Shown piece by piece: positions 10,381 through 20,109 of a stretch of DNA of 64,000 nt. The stretch is from Parvularcula bermudensis HTCC2503 (lineage in GTDB: Bacteria; Pseudomonadota; Alphaproteobacteria; Caulobacterales; Parvularculaceae). Positions within the stretch are counted from its first letter, which is position 1. Each line of letters starts with the position of its first letter. Where the stretch lies: the NCBI RefSeq assembly GCF_000152825.2, contig NC_014414.1:496001-560000 (forward strand). The letters are read 5' to 3'. The notes under the pieces were generated by a model. That model was not told where the DNA came from. It ran no database searches and saw only the letters and a list, made by a program, of their open reading frames with translations. The translations under genes and the position numbers were made by a program.

Positions 10381-12487
10381 TCAGTGCACTGATGCCATCC
10401 CGTCGGCGGGGCAGATCCTCCTCCCGACCGGCAAGAATCCGTGTCAGATGATCAAAAAGCCGCATGCCATCGGTTTCCGGGACCCATGGTGTCGGCTGAC
10501 GCGGGGGCACCCCCCGAAGGGCGGCGGTCATCATTTCCCCCCATAGCTTAGCCGGCGGCCCCCCGCCGGTCAGCGCCCGCCCTCCGCCCCGAACGGGGCG
10601 GTCATCGTCTCGCCCGATCCAGACCACCCCGACCCGGCCACTGGCATAGCCGGCAAACCACCCATCGCGATTGTCTTGGCTGGTCCCCGTCTTCCCCGCC
10701 GCATAATGACCTGGAACAGCCGCCGCGCGTCCGGTCCCCCGCTCGACAACCGCTCGCATCATATGGTCGAAGGCGACGAGATCATCCTTATCGACCACCG
10801 CCGCCATGGGGCGCGGCGGACGACGGCGATAGATGAGCTGATCCTCCGCCCCCGTTGCTTTCGTCACCATGAAGGGGACCGCCCGCTGCCCTCCCGCCGA
10901 AAGGGGGAGATAGGCCGAGGCAATATCGAGCGGGGCCGCCTGAAGGGTGCCAAGGGCCAGTGAGGGGCCGACATCCCGGGCGGGAAGGCCGAGCCGCTGG
11001 GCAGTCTCGACAACCCTTTCGCGGCCGATCTGCTCCTGCAACCGGACCGTTGCCACATTGAGAGAGCGACGCATCGCCTCTTCAATCGTGACGATCCCGG
11101 AATAGCGCCGGGAATAGTTCGTCGGCGCATATCCGTCGACGGTGAACGGCGTATCGGCGATCTTGTCGTCCGGTCGCCAACCCTGTTCGAGCGCCGTAAG
11201 ATAAACGACCGGCTTGAAAACCGACCCTGGCTGTCGATTGGCACGGGTGGCCCTGTTATAGGCCGAAGACCGATAGCTCCGCCCCCCGATCATCACGCGA
11301 ATGGCGCCGTTCTCGTCGAGGATGAGCGCCGCCAGTTCCACATCATCGGTCAACAGCGAATCCGTCGCCCAGAGCCGCTCCTGCGCAGCGGCAGTACGGC
11401 GGGAAAGCTCACTGTCGATCGTAGTGTGGATCGTCAGGTCCCGTCCTTTTGCCTCGTCGACCAGACCGTATAGCTCGGCAATGGCGGCATCGGCGGCCCA
11501 TGCCGTGGGTGAGTCGGCTTGCTCGATCGACGCGACCCCCTCGAACGAGTAGGTCGCGGCGTCGTCGGAATCGATCGCGCCGGTCTCCACCATGGCATTG
11601 ATGACGACCTTGGCCCGCTGGATTGCGCGATCCTTGTCTGCGGTCGGTGCGTAGCGCGAAGGCGCCTTGAGAAGTCCCGCCAGCAGCGCCGCCTCCGGCA
11701 CGCTCAACGATGCGGGGGCCTTTTGGAAATAGCGCCGCGCGGCGGCTTCGATACCGTAGGCGCCATTCCCGAAATAAACCGCATTGAGATAAAATGAGAG
11801 GATCTCGTCCTTGGTGTAGGCAGCCTCAATACGCAGGGCCAGGATCATCTCCTGGACCTTTCGTTTCATACTGCGCTCTGGGGTCAGCAACAGGTTCTTG
11901 ACCAATTGCTGGGTGATGGTCGACCCCCCCTGCTGCACCGTCCCAGCGCGCATATTGACAACAATGGCGCGCGTGATCGCCACCGGGTTAATGCCAATAT
12001 GGTGGTAGAAATTACGGTCCTCGGTGGCCAAAAAGGCTGCCTTTACATGATCGGGCAGCGTCGCGGCATCAATTGGTTCACCACGATCCTGCCCCCTGAT
12101 CCCGATGACGTCCCCCCGACGATCGAGCACCACGATCCGCGGCTGCTTTCGCGCAGTTTCGAGGCCATCGATGGGCGGCAACTCTCCCAAGAAGATGACG
12201 CTCGCCCCTAATAGGACCGCGATGAGCGGGAGCAGAAGACTCGACGCCCGGAGGGCCATTCGCCTGAAGGGTCGGCTTGAGGGCGAGGACCGTTTGCCCC
12301 TGCGGCGCGGTGTGCGCGCCGCGGATTTCGGACTGCGTCGACCTGACGTCCCCGCAGCGGTTTTTTTTGTCGCCGGTTTCTTCGGGGAGGAGATCACGCG
12401 CTTTGAGGCAGCCCTTCGGGTTGAGCCGCTCCGCCCCTTTTTACGCCGCGCTGAGGATGGCGATGATCCGCCTTTGGCCGATGCCAT
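10355..12487 (-). CDS. Penicillin-binding protein 1A family (class A, bifunctional)
   Basis: Polymerises and cross-links peptidoglycan at the outer face of the inner membrane. Residues 1-80 form a cytoplasmic tail in which 27 residues are Lys or Arg, followed by one membrane anchor (about 81-101). The glycosyltransferase (GT51) domain shows ATEDRNFYHHIGINP, QQGGSTITQQLVKNLLL and RKVQEMILALRIE. The transpeptidase has its nucleophile Ser in GSVFKPV, the SLN motif in RRSLNVAT and the KTGT motif in AGKTGTSQDNRDGWFAG. At 710 residues it is at the compact end of the PBP1A family. The long basic tail is unusual in length. An LpoA-like putative activator lies at 24556-25935. Confidence 0.93.
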   Translation of the reverse strand: MASAKGGSSPSSARRKKGRSGSTRRAASKRVISSPKKPATKKTAAGTSGRRSPKSAARTPRRRGKRSSPSSRPFRRMALRASSLLLPLIAVLLGASVIFLGELPPIDGLETARKQPRIVVLDRRGDVIGIRGQDRGEPIDAATLPDHVKAAFLATEDRNFYHHIGINPVAITRAIVVNMRAGTVQQGGSTITQQLVKNLLLTPERSMKRKVQEMILALRIEAAYTKDEILSFYLNAVYFGNGAYGIEAAARRYFQKAPASLSVPEAALLAGLLKAPSRYAPTADKDRAIQRAKVVINAMVETGAIDSDDAATYSFEGVASIEQADSPTAWAADAAIAELYGLVDEAKGRDLTIHTTIDSELSRRTAAAQERLWATDSLLTDDVELAALILDENGAIRVMIGGRSYRSSAYNRATRANRQPGSVFKPVVYLTALEQGWRPDDKIADTPFTVDGYAPTNYSRRYSGIVTIEEAMRRSLNVATVRLQEQIGRERVVETAQRLGLPARDVGPSLALGTLQAAPLDIASAYLPLSAGGQRAVPFMVTKATGAEDQLIYRRRPPRPMAAVVDKDDLVAFDHMMRAVVERGTGRAAAVPGHYAAGKTGTSQDNRDGWFAGYASGRVGVVWIGRDDDRPVRGGGRALTGGGPPAKLWGEMMTAALRGVPPRQPTPWVPETDGMRLFDHLTRILAGREEDLPRRRDGISALINRAEEAR

Positions 12488-12706
12488 GCTATCGTCCGTG
12501 CCCGGTTAAGGGTGAAGGGCCCGTTAATATCGAGGGGCAGAGGAAGTGGAAAGTTCGCTTCGCAAGCGTCACGGAGAATTTAGAATAGACGAAGAGGGAG
12601 GGCCGGAAAACGCCAATACGCACCCGCCTTGCGGCATCCCCCCTCAAGCACAATGAGAGGTGGAGCGAGCAGAGCGCGGCGATCGCCGTCACCGCGCCGC
12701 GAGCAC

Positions 12707-12739
12707 AAAAAAACGGGCGCCCGAGGGACGCCCGTTTTC
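12707..12739 (-). terminator. Rho-independent terminator of the OmpA-family gene
   Basis: A perfect 10-bp stem (12710-12719 with 12729-12738) encloses a 9-nt loop. On the minus strand it is followed by a run of seven T (the A run at 12707-12713). It lies 20 bp downstream of the OmpA-family stop codon at 12759. The plus-strand side also ends in four T, so weak bidirectional activity is possible. Confidence 0.88.
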
Positions 12740-12758
12740 TCATTTCGTTGAGCTCAGC

Positions 12759-13952
12759 TTAGAAGCCGAAGGTCACTTCGGTCCGACGGTTCAGCGGCTC
12801 ACGCACGCCGTCGCCGGTCGGTTTCGCTGGGTTCGATTCGCCGAGAGCCTCGACGGTGATCGCACTTTGGTCGACCCCATTGGCCACGAGCGCATCGCTG
12901 ACCACTTTCGCACGACGGGCCGACAGAGCTTGGTTGTAGGACGCCGAACCGGCGGTGTCCGTGTTCCCTTGCACCGTCACGCTGGCAACATCGGCGTCGA
13001 TCGCTTCTTCGGCCCGCGCCGCGATGAGGGTGTTCGCCGCATCGGTCAGGTTGGACTTGTCGTAGTCGAAGTAGACGACCAGCGGCTCAAGCTCGGTCAC
13101 TTCCGGTGCGGTGTCAACCGGACGCGGCGGGCAGGTCTGCGTCACCGGAATACGGCTGCCGTCAAAGCAGGTTTTATACTGGACCGGAGCCGGAGCAGCC
13201 GGCGCCGCCGCGACGGGCGCAAAGTCCCAACGCAGACCAGCGGTGATTTCGTGCGCGTCGTATTCGTAAGCGAGGGCGGCACCGCCATCGTTCACAAAGC
13301 CGTCGAATTCCCCTTCACTCAACCACAGATAGCGGTAGCGAAGGTCGACATTGAGCTGCTCGGTAAAGGCCAGGGTCAGACCGGCGAGACCTTGCACTGC
13401 GGGGACATAATCTTCGTCATCCACGGAAACGCTGTTCGGCTCGGACGGCACGGCCGGCAGGGAACCGATTGTGTTCTCGATGTTGGCTTCCACATAGGCA
13501 GCACCGACACCGACACCGACGAACGGACGAAGGCGACCCGCGGCATCAATCGGGAAATCCTTGTACAGGTTCGCCATCAGCGTGGTCACGGTGATGTCGC
13601 CGAGATCGTCGCCCGAATTCGGGAAGCCCGCAAAGACACCCGCTTGGCCGGGGACCAGAGCAACATCCTGGGTGCGGGTCGAGAGCTCGAGCTCACCACG
13701 GAAGGCATAGGGGAAGTATTTGCCGATCGCGCCGTAAATATTCACGGCATCTTCGATCTCAGCATCCGTTTCGAATTCGAACGGGGTCAAACCAGCGCGG
13801 ACGGCGCCATCGGTGGAGACCGTTGTCTCTTCGTTTTCGAACGTATAACCAGCGCCGAGAGCCCCGTAATAACCGGTCTCTTCTTGCGCGAAAGCCGCGA
13901 TGTTGAGCGCCGCTGCGCCCGTGGCGGCCAACATAGCCAATTTGAGTTTCAT
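12759..13952 (-). CDS. OmpA-family outer membrane protein
   Basis: An outer-membrane beta-barrel tethered to peptidoglycan. A signal peptide (MKLKLAMLAATGAAALNIAAFA) of about 22 residues precedes an 8-strand-type barrel region up to about residue 255 (YGALGAGYTF ... HEITAGLRWDFAPV). A Pro/Ala-rich hinge with a CFDGSRIPVTQTCPPRP segment follows, holding a likely disulfide pair. The C-terminal OmpA domain has VYFDYDKSNLTDAA and the peptidoglycan-binding NxxLSxxRA-type motif (YNQALSARRAKVV), ending in NRRTEVTFGF. The ATG at 13952 is preceded at close range by AGGAGGGG; a TTG one codon upstream is less likely. It has its own terminator and a roughly 300-bp upstream region, so it is probably monocistronic and highly expressed. 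Confidence 0.93.
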   Translation of the reverse strand: MKLKLAMLAATGAAALNIAAFAQEETGYYGALGAGYTFENEETTVSTDGAVRAGLTPFEFETDAEIEDAVNIYGAIGKYFPYAFRGELELSTRTQDVALVPGQAGVFAGFPNSGDDLGDITVTTLMANLYKDFPIDAAGRLRPFVGVGVGAAYVEANIENTIGSLPAVPSEPNSVSVDDEDYVPAVQGLAGLTLAFTEQLNVDLRYRYLWLSEGEFDGFVNDGGAALAYEYDAHEITAGLRWDFAPVAAAPAAPAPVQYKTCFDGSRIPVTQTCPPRPVDTAPEVTELEPLVVYFDYDKSNLTDAANTLIAARAEEAIDADVASVTVQGNTDTAGSASYNQALSARRAKVVSDALVANGVDQSAITVEALGESNPAKPTGDGVREPLNRRTEVTFGF

Positions 13953-14253
13953 CAACCCCTCCTAAAGGTACGAATTCGATACCAGCGAGGAGACGTTCCC
14001 CGCCAGCATAACACCCCTGCAGGCCTCATAGCGTCCAGCAAGAAGCTTGGAAACAGCTACTTAAGCGATTTTTCACGTTAATACTGAGTTTCACAAAAAT
14101 CACACACGACCAACAGGCTTTGTTCACTTATCTGGTTGAGCAAATTTAGGTCCAGATTGCGGCAAAGTTAGTATTGAAACGCCGTAATTCGAAAAATGTG
14201 CCTATCTTTGGCGAAAAGATCGGCGAACGTTACCAAAAGGCAACACACACCCA
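13953..14253. other. Intergenic region between OmpA gene start and rpoH end
   Basis: About 300 bp separate these two minus-strand genes. It is AT-richer than its surroundings and must hold the promoter and 5' leader of the OmpA-family gene. I see the strong ribosome-binding site next to 13952, and a short inverted pair ATCTGG/CCAGAT near 14130-14157, but no convincing -35/-10 pair and no U-tract terminator for rpoH. Confidence 0.5.
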
Positions 14254-15105
14254 TCAAATTGCTTCTTCCGACGCTTCAGCGGCCAGGCACGCTTTCAGCT
14301 TGCCCATAGCCTGCTTCTCGATTTGACGGACCCGTTCCTTGGAGAGACTGAGATCGTCGCCGAGGCGGGACAAGGTCATTTTCTCCTCGGTGAAAAAACG
14401 GTGTTCGATGATCATGCGCTCGCGATTGGACAAGGTCTTGAGCGCCTTGCCGATCCAGCTCTTGCGGCGGGCCTGGTCCAATGTTCCTTCGGCCAATGAG
14501 TCCGGCCCCTCCCGCTCATCGGGGATCAGGTCTTGGCGCTCGATGTCGCCATCGTCGGTCAGCATCGCATTGAGTGACTGATCCCGGCGCCCCAGGCGAG
14601 AGGTCATAAATTCAATGTCGGATTCCGACACATTGAAGCGCTCGGCCGCTTTGATCCGGGCGGTCCGTGGGGCCGTGTCGGCGTCCTCGATCATCGATCT
14701 AATTCGCGAGAGGTTGAAGAAGATCGTCTTATGGGCACTTTTCGACCCCACTCGAACAATCGACCAGTTCCGCAGGATATAATCTTGCATCGACGCGCGG
14801 ATCCACCAGCCGGCATAGGTGCAGAACCGCACCTCGCGATCCGGGTCAAAGCGCTTGGCCGCCTCGAGGAGACCGATCGCGCCTTCTTGGATGAGATCCG
14901 CGAGCGGCAGGCCATAGCCGCGGAATTTGATGGCCGTCGACACCGCCATCCGCATATGCGCGCGAGTCAGCTTTCCGAGGGCGCGTTCGTCTTGATCATC
15001 GACCCAACGCCGCATCAAGGAACGCTCTTCCTCGATGGACAGGAGCGGGGCAGACATGGCTTGGCGGATCGTCGCTTTGAGATACTCGTCGTTATCAATG
15101 ACCAT
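14254..15105 (-). CDS. rpoH: RNA polymerase sigma-32 (heat-shock) factor
   Basis: Directs RNA polymerase to heat-shock promoters. Region 1.2/2.1 (LSIEEERSLMRRW), region 2.2-2.4 (LPLADLIQEGAIGLLEAAKRFDP, shown in part, then RFCTYAGWWIRASMQDYILRNW) and region 4.2 helix-turn-helix (LGDDLSLSKERVRQIEKQAMGKL, about 245-268) are clear. The RpoH box is recognisable as HKTIFFNLSRIR, which separates RpoH from housekeeping and stationary-phase factors. Length 283 is normal. Alphaproteobacteria often carry two RpoH paralogues; which one this is cannot be told here. GAGGAAA lies 8 bases before the ATG. The upstream 217 bp are shared divergently with an unknown membrane protein. Confidence 0.93.
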   Translation of the reverse strand: MVIDNDEYLKATIRQAMSAPLLSIEEERSLMRRWVDDQDERALGKLTRAHMRMAVSTAIKFRGYGLPLADLIQEGAIGLLEAAKRFDPDREVRFCTYAGWWIRASMQDYILRNWSIVRVGSKSAHKTIFFNLSRIRSMIEDADTAPRTARIKAAERFNVSESDIEFMTSRLGRRDQSLNAMLTDDGDIERQDLIPDEREGPDSLAEGTLDQARRKSWIGKALKTLSNRERMIIEHRFFTEEKMTLSRLGDDLSLSKERVRQIEKQAMGKLKACLAAEASEEAI

Positions 15106-15322
15106 TTCGGATTTCCTCGAGGCTCATGCGAGCGCCCCAGATCGGGCCACCCACTCACTCGCCACAACAGGGTAATGGTCAGTTAAGTTCCCTTAAGAGA
15201 CGCCATTCCTCATGTACAAAATGTCGCAGGGGGAGGATCCGAAGGCGATGATGGGCGTTGATCCGCGCGTCCCTAGCCCCCATTTTCATCGATATACCTT
15301 CGTTACAATAAAGGTGGGCGCG

Positions 15323-15943
15323 ATGACAGGGCGGACAAAGAAACTCTTCGGCGGTGCAGGCATCAGCCTTGTGGCGTTGACGGCCGCCATGGCCTTGTCC
15401 GATCGATCAGACGCGACGATGACCACGGCCCCCACCCTGGACCGTGGGGAAGTGATTGTGGTGGATCCGCAAGCCACCGCGTCGGTCATGACCCCCGCTG
15501 CCATCGATGAGCTGAGCGCCCCCGCCCTTACCGACCGCCCCGCCCTTCTTCCCTCTGACCGCCATATGAGGTGGGCACTGGGCGCCGCCTTCGGCGCCCT
15601 TCTCGGCACCGCTTTCGCCGCCTTTGGCGCCCACCGTTTATTGCGGTGGATAACAGAAGGTCGCCAGACGGTTGGACAGCTGACCCAAACCGCCGCCCGG
15701 CACTCTCGGGCCATTGCGAAATCAGCGTCTCAAACCCTCGGCCGCAGCCTCAAAACCCCGGCCCGTCGGCTCGCCAAAGGGTCAGGGTATCTCACCCTTG
15801 CCGCGGTCACCCTGCTATTGCTCGACCTATCGTGGAAGGCGAGCCTTACCGTGGGGATCGGCACCCTCGGCGTCGCGGCGATCGACCGGTGGTCACTGCA
15901 ACATCGAAAGCGCGTTCATGGAAAAGAAACTGGAGCGACCTAA
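15323..15943 (+). CDS. Hypothetical membrane protein
   Basis: Not recognised. The ATG at 15323 is preferred over an upstream in-frame ATG at 15212 because AAGGTGG sits 6 bases before it and the protein then begins MTGRTKKLFGG with a hydrophobic stretch typical of a signal or anchor. The 206 residues contain a first hydrophobic segment (about 9-24), a second (about 77-96), then a polar, Arg/Lys-rich loop (about 105-150) and a final pair of hydrophobic stretches (about 153-190). The basic loop is probably cytoplasmic. It is divergent from rpoH and its reading frame shows normal local codon use, so it is likely a real gene. No function can be proposed. Confidence 0.65.
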   Translation: MTGRTKKLFGGAGISLVALTAAMALSDRSDATMTTAPTLDRGEVIVVDPQATASVMTPAAIDELSAPALTDRPALLPSDRHMRWALGAAFGALLGTAFAAFGAHRLLRWITEGRQTVGQLTQTAARHSRAIAKSASQTLGRSLKTPARRLAKGSGYLTLAAVTLLLLDLSWKASLTVGIGTLGVAAIDRWSLQHRKRVHGKETGAT

Positions 15944-16063
15944 ACCTTAAAGAGAAGGTTCATCATCTCCAGAAAATCAGTGCTATTTGTTTAACTGTGT
16001 TTCAGAAAAATTGATGAAAATACGGCACTTGCCACATTTCCGTCTATTTCTGTATTTATTGAG

Positions 16064-16110
16064 CTCTCAAGTGAGAGGAAAACACCTTTCGCGAACCTCG
16101 CCTGTATAAT
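16064..16110 (+). promoter_or_regulatory. Candidate rpe promoter with upstream dyad
   Basis: A perfect TATAAT hexamer lies at 16105-16110. The -35 region around 16082-16087 is weak against TTGACA. Immediately upstream is a 14-bp dyad, CTCTCA (16064-16069) and TGAGAG (16072-16077) with a 2-bp centre, too tight for an RNA hairpin but suited to a dimeric regulator. The whole region 15944-16110 is AT-rich. No regulator is assigned. Confidence 0.45.
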
Positions 16111-16122
16111 TGCACTCTGACA

Positions 16123-16219
16123 CTTGCCCCCTTCGCCGCCCTCGCGGAGGGGGCAAGGTCATTCTGGGCGCCACCCAGCGGTCGCAAGAACTGTGGCCGC
16201 AAAAGGGGCAGCGCCCCTT
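16123..16219 (+). promoter_or_regulatory. Two hairpins in the rpe leader
   Basis: Hairpin 1 pairs 16123-16132 with 16148-16157 (10 perfect base pairs, CTTGCCCCCT/AGGGGGCAAG, 15-nt loop). Hairpin 2 pairs 16203-16209 with 16213-16219 (AAGGGGC/GCCCCTT, 3-nt loop). Neither is followed by a T-run. If transcription starts from the TATAAT at 16105, hairpin 1 would form almost at the transcript 5' end. With the AT-rich promoter zone these account for the 331 bp between 15944 and the rpe start. Confidence 0.5.
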
Positions 16220-16274
16220 GAGGGGGAAAGGGGAAGAAGAGGGCGTTGTTCTTCGTCGCTCGGCGCCCTATTCG

Positions 16275-16955
16275 ATGGACATGCCTACGCCACTCATCTC
16301 CCCCTCGATCCTGTCCGCCGATTTCGCGCAGCTCGGTCAAGAGGTCCGCGCCATCACCGAAGCGGGGGCCGATATGATCCACGTCGATGTGATGGACGGT
16401 CACTTTGTGCCGAATATCACCATCGGGCCTAGCGTCGTCAAAGCCTTGCGGCCGCATTCATCCCTGCCCTTTGACGTGCATCTGATGATTGCGCCGGTCG
16501 ACCCGTATCTTGAAGCCTTCGCCAAAGCGGGCGCATCGATATTATCGATCCACCCTGAAGCGGGACCGCATCTTCACAGGAGTCTGCAAACCATTCGGCA
16601 GCTCGGCGTTAAACCAGGGCTCGCCCTCAACCCCGCCACCCCTCTCGAAACGGTGACCCCGGTCCTCGACGAGATCGACTTGATCTTGGTGATGAGCGTC
16701 AATCCAGGCTTTGGCGGCCAGAAATTCATCGACGGTCAACTGGCCCGGATTGAACGGCTGCGCCGGATGGTGGACGCGACCGGGCGGGATATCACGATCG
16801 AGGTCGATGGCGGCATCACGCCGGAAACCGCCCGCCGCGTCCTGGATGCAGGGGCGACGGCGCTGGTTGCGGGGACCGCTGTCTTCAAAGATGGGCCGGA
16901 CAGCTATCGCGCGAACATCGCCGCCCTGAAAGCGGCAGGGGACGTCCTTGCCTAA
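16275..16955 (+). CDS. rpe: Ribulose-phosphate 3-epimerase
   Basis: Interconverts ribulose 5-phosphate and xylulose 5-phosphate in the pentose phosphate and Calvin pathways. A TIM barrel with the family signatures [16 protein letters not shown] near the N-terminus, [17 protein letters not shown] (metal-binding His and catalytic Asp), [25 protein letters not shown] and [14 protein letters not shown] (second catalytic Asp). Starting at 16275 gives 226 residues, the usual size; the open frame extends 55 codons further upstream but that part is low-complexity and overlaps the leader hairpins. The stop overlaps the start of the next gene by 8 bp, so rpe and the heparinase-like gene are co-transcribed and probably with purH. 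Confidence 0.95.
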   Translation: MDMPTPLISPSILSADFAQLGQEVRAITEAGADMIHVDVMDGHFVPNITIGPSVVKALRPHSSLPFDVHLMIAPVDPYLEAFAKAGASILSIHPEAGPHLHRSLQTIRQLGVKPGLALNPATPLETVTPVLDEIDLILVMSVNPGFGGQKFIDGQLARIERLRRMVDATGRDITIEVDGGITPETARRVLDAGATALVAGTAVFKDGPDSYRANIAALKAAGDVLA

Positions 16956-18423
16956 CCTTCCCCCACAGCCAAAGCGCAGTGGACGAGCCCGCTTCTACCA
17001 CGAAGTTCAACTAAGAGGCCCTGTCCCGCAATCCCTTCTGTTCTCCCCATCGGCCCACACCGGCCCCTATCCCGCCCTGGCCGGTGAAGCGGCGAAATGG
17101 GCGGCGTCCGGCAGTGCAATCCCCCCCGCCGAGGATTCAGTCACGCTGCTGCACGGGTTTGACTGGCTTGGGCCGTTGGTCACGGCGGCCAAGGCGGGGG
17201 AAGATCACCTGGCGGCGACGGTGGGACAATGGTTTCATTATTACGGCACCTATGAGCAGACCGCCTGGCACCCCTATCTGGTGGCGCGACGGTCTATCGC
17301 CCTGTTGCGCCATATAGAGGATCTGTTCGTCCGCATGGACAATCCGGGCCGTGCAGCGGTGCTCGATCATCTGGCGCGGTCGGCGCGCCACCTCGCCAGA
17401 CGCACAGGCTATGCGCGCGGCCGACGGCGCAATGTCACGATTGCCTCTGCCCGGACACTGCTCAGCCTCTGCCTTCCCCCCGAGCGGCTAATCGGCCAGC
17501 CCGGAGAGACCGGTTTGGCCGAAGCCCTCAAGCCCCTCACTGAGGGAACGCTGCCCTTTGGCTGGCGGTCCCATACGTCCCTGCTCGACACCGGCTACAC
17601 ATTGCTGACGGTAAAGGAGAGCTTCAGAGGTCGACGACTAAGCCCTCCCGGCGCCCTCGACGATAGCCTCAAAACCATTCGATTGCTCGCCGGGGCCCTC
17701 CTCGAAACCACAGGAGGCCTGCGACTTCCGGGGCAAAGCGCCCCCTCTCCCTCGCTGCTCTCCGCCCTGTCTCCCTCCGATCACAGCGCGGCGGACCGAC
17801 TCCTGACGGATCTGGGCATGGGGCGGGTGACGGCGGGAACGGTGAAAGTCCTGCTCGACGGCGGCAACCACGAGGATGAGGAAACGGCGATTCCCGGCGC
17901 CTTATCGATCAGCGCCGACGGCCAACCGCTGATTGTCAATTGCGGCGCGCCGAGCCCCATTGCGGCCGCCTTTGCCCGGCGCCTGCGCCCTTGGCGGGAG
18001 GCGCTTCTCGCCCAGGCCGCGGGCTCGACCCTGTCGGACCTGCCGATCGAGGGCACCCCCAGCCTGATCCGTCCAGACCCCCTGACCCTGCTCTTCGACC
18101 ATAAGGGGCGGACGGCTCGCCACGCCCGACGGATCGTTCTGTCCCCAGACGGCCATGACATTTCAGGGGATGACGCCATCGAAGCCCCCGCCTCCGGGAC
18201 CTTGCGCTTTCACCTTGCCCCCGAAGCGCGGGTCGACCGCGAAGAAGACAGCCTCCTCATTCGGATCGGCCGCGAACGATGGCGCTTTTCGGGACCGTCA
18301 ACGATCGAAATCGAGGAGAGCGTTTCTGCCTGGATCGATGGGACCATCGTCGACAGCAAGCAAATCGTGGTGCCCCTGTTTCCCGGCCATCCCGTGCAAT
18401 GGACGCTGGGCAGGGATCGGTAG
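16948..18423 (+). CDS. Heparinase II/III family protein
   Basis: A 491-residue protein of the bacterial heparinase II/III-like family, encoded between rpe and purH as in many alphaproteobacteria. The N-terminal half is an alpha/alpha-toroid-type helical region (for example [21 protein letters not shown] and the [11 protein letters not shown] segment); the C-terminal half is beta-rich, with [18 protein letters not shown] and [15 protein letters not shown]-type strands. Classical members cleave uronic-acid-containing polysaccharides by beta-elimination, but the substrate of this chromosomal, housekeeping-linked subgroup is unknown. No signal peptide is seen. The start is a TTG inside the end of rpe; no better in-frame start lies near it. 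Confidence 0.8.
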   Translation: MPNLPPQPKRSGRARFYHEVQLRGPVPQSLLFSPSAHTGPYPALAGEAAKWAASGSAIPPAEDSVTLLHGFDWLGPLVTAAKAGEDHLAATVGQWFHYYGTYEQTAWHPYLVARRSIALLRHIEDLFVRMDNPGRAAVLDHLARSARHLARRTGYARGRRRNVTIASARTLLSLCLPPERLIGQPGETGLAEALKPLTEGTLPFGWRSHTSLLDTGYTLLTVKESFRGRRLSPPGALDDSLKTIRLLAGALLETTGGLRLPGQSAPSPSLLSALSPSDHSAADRLLTDLGMGRVTAGTVKVLLDGGNHEDEETAIPGALSISADGQPLIVNCGAPSPIAAAFARRLRPWREALLAQAAGSTLSDLPIEGTPSLIRPDPLTLLFDHKGRTARHARRIVLSPDGHDISGDDAIEAPASGTLRFHLAPEARVDREEDSLLIRIGRERWRFSGPSTIEIEESVSAWIDGTIVDSKQIVVPLFPGHPVQWTLGRDR

Positions 18424-18462
18424 GCGGGATCGAGAACTGGCGCGCGTCGAGGCTTGCACTCC

Positions 18463-20109
18463 ATGACCGCCCGCCCGATACACGCGTTCCTTTTGCCGGA
18501 GATTGCCCCCGTGACTGCCCCCCATGATCGTCGTCCCTTTACCCGGGCCCTGATCTCAGTATCCGATAAAACCGGGCTGGTGCCCATCGCCGAAAAACTC
18601 GTGGCCGCCGGGATCGCCCTCCTCTCCACTGGCGGGACCGCCCGTGCCCTGCGCGAGGCAGGCCTTGACGTCACCGATGTGGCGGAGGTCACCGGTTTCC
18701 CGGAGATTATGGGGGGCCGGGTCAAAACCCTCCATCCGCGTATTCACGGGGGGTTGCTCGGTGACCGCGCGATCCCCTCCCACCGTGAGGCGATGGACGC
18801 CCACGGCATAGCGGATATCGACCTGCTGATCGTCAATCTCTACCCCTTCGAAGCGGCCCTTGAGGCCGGCAAGGAGCCGGATGCCCTTGTCGAAGAGATC
18901 GATATTGGCGGCCCCGCGATGATTCGCGCCGCCTCGAAGAACCATGCCCATCTGACGGTCATTACCGACACGGAGGATTATGTCCTCCTTGAGAAAGCCC
19001 TCACGGCTGGCGGCACAACGCTTGCGGAGCGTCGATCCCTCGCCGCCACGGCCTTTGCCCGGACCGCCGCCTATGACGCGGCGATTGCCGGCTGGCTTGA
19101 GGGGGAGGCCCATCCCGCCGACGCGGCGCCCCTGCCGCGCCGTGTCTCCGTCGCGGGGACCCAGATCCTGCCCCTCAGATATGGGGAGAACCCCCACCAA
19201 CGCGCCGCCCTCTATCGCACCGCCCCGCCCCATAGGCCGGGGATCGTCACGGCCCGGCAGCATCAGGGCAAAGCCCTCAGTTACAATAATATCAATGACG
19301 GCGATGCGGCGATCGAACTCGTCGCCGAATTCGAGGAACCGGCGGTCGCGATCATCAAACACGCCAATCCCTGCGGCGTGGCCACGGGACCCAGTGTGAC
19401 CGCGGCCTATGAGCGCGCGCTCGCCTGTGATCCGGTTTCTGCCTTTGGCGGGATCGTTGCGCTCAACCGCCCACTGGATCGCCCAACGGCGGAACGGATC
19501 ACGGAGATCTTCACCGAGATCGTCATCGCCCCCGGTCTTGAGGAGGGGGTGGAAGCCGTCTTTGCCAAAAAGAAGAACCTTCGGCTTCTAACCCTCGATG
19601 CCATGCCCGACCCTACCGCGCCGCGCTTCCTCATGAAGCCTGTGGCCGGCGGCTTTCTCTTCGGTGATGCCGATCTTCGCCGTGAAGATCCCGCGCTAAT
19701 CAGGACGGTTACGGAGAAATCCCCTAGCCCCCAGGAGATGCGGGACCTGCTCTTTGCCTTCACCGTTGCCAAGCATGTGAAATCGAACGCGATTGTCTAT
19801 GCCAAAGGGGGGGCGAGCGTCGCTATCGGCGCAGGCCAGATGAGCCGGCTGGATTCGACCCGAATCGCGGTGCGAAAATCTCAGGACGCCGCCGAAGCCA
19901 TGGGCGCCAGCACCCCACTGGTCGAGGGCAGCGTGGTTGCCTCCGATGCTTTCTTCCCCTTTGCCGACGGACTGATCGCCGCCGCCGAAGCGGGGGCGAC
20001 GGCTGTCATTCAGCCCGGGGGCTCAATCAGAGATGAAGAGGTCATCGCGGCCGCCAATGCGCGGGGGCTCGCAATGGTTTTCACAGGACAACGGCATTTC
20101 CGTCACTGA
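18463..20109 (+). CDS. purH: Bifunctional AICAR transformylase / IMP cyclohydrolase
   Basis: Catalyses the last two steps of IMP synthesis. The N-terminal cyclohydrolase (MGS-like) domain shows [36 protein letters not shown] and [19 protein letters not shown]. The C-terminal transformylase has [37 protein letters not shown] and [14 protein letters not shown]. The length is about 548 residues. The ATG at 18463 is used here; a GTG at 18511 preceded by CCGGAG begins much closer to the conserved sequence and is a serious alternative. It is the third gene of the rpe group, 39 bp after the heparinase-like gene. Confidence 0.95.
   Translation: MTARPIHAFLLPEIAPVTAPHDRRPFTRALISVSDKTGLVPIAEKLVAAGIALLSTGGTARALREAGLDVTDVAEVTGFPEIMGGRVKTLHPRIHGGLLGDRAIPSHREAMDAHGIADIDLLIVNLYPFEAALEAGKEPDALVEEIDIGGPAMIRAASKNHAHLTVITDTEDYVLLEKALTAGGTTLAERRSLAATAFARTAAYDAAIAGWLEGEAHPADAAPLPRRVSVAGTQILPLRYGENPHQRAALYRTAPPHRPGIVTARQHQGKALSYNNINDGDAAIELVAEFEEPAVAIIKHANPCGVATGPSVTAAYERALACDPVSAFGGIVALNRPLDRPTAERITEIFTEIVIAPGLEEGVEAVFAKKKNLRLLTLDAMPDPTAPRFLMKPVAGGFLFGDADLRREDPALIRTVTEKSPSPQEMRDLLFAFTVAKHVKSNAIVYAKGGASVAIGAGQMSRLDSTRIAVRKSQDAAEAMGASTPLVEGSVVASDAFFPFADGLIAAAEAGATAVIQPGGSIRDEEVIAAANARGLAMVFTGQRHFRH

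Noticed and set aside
12660-14081. Long plus-strand open frame (about 470 codons) opposite the OmpA-family gene
   Set aside because: It is the antisense of a well-supported gene with signal peptide, OmpA domain and terminator; its translation is Arg/Gly/His-rich with no domain.
15183-15196. TTAA-N6-TTAA upstream of rpoH as a CtrA site
   Set aside because: The CtrA site has a 7-bp spacing between the half sites; here it is 6, and no other CtrA features were seen.
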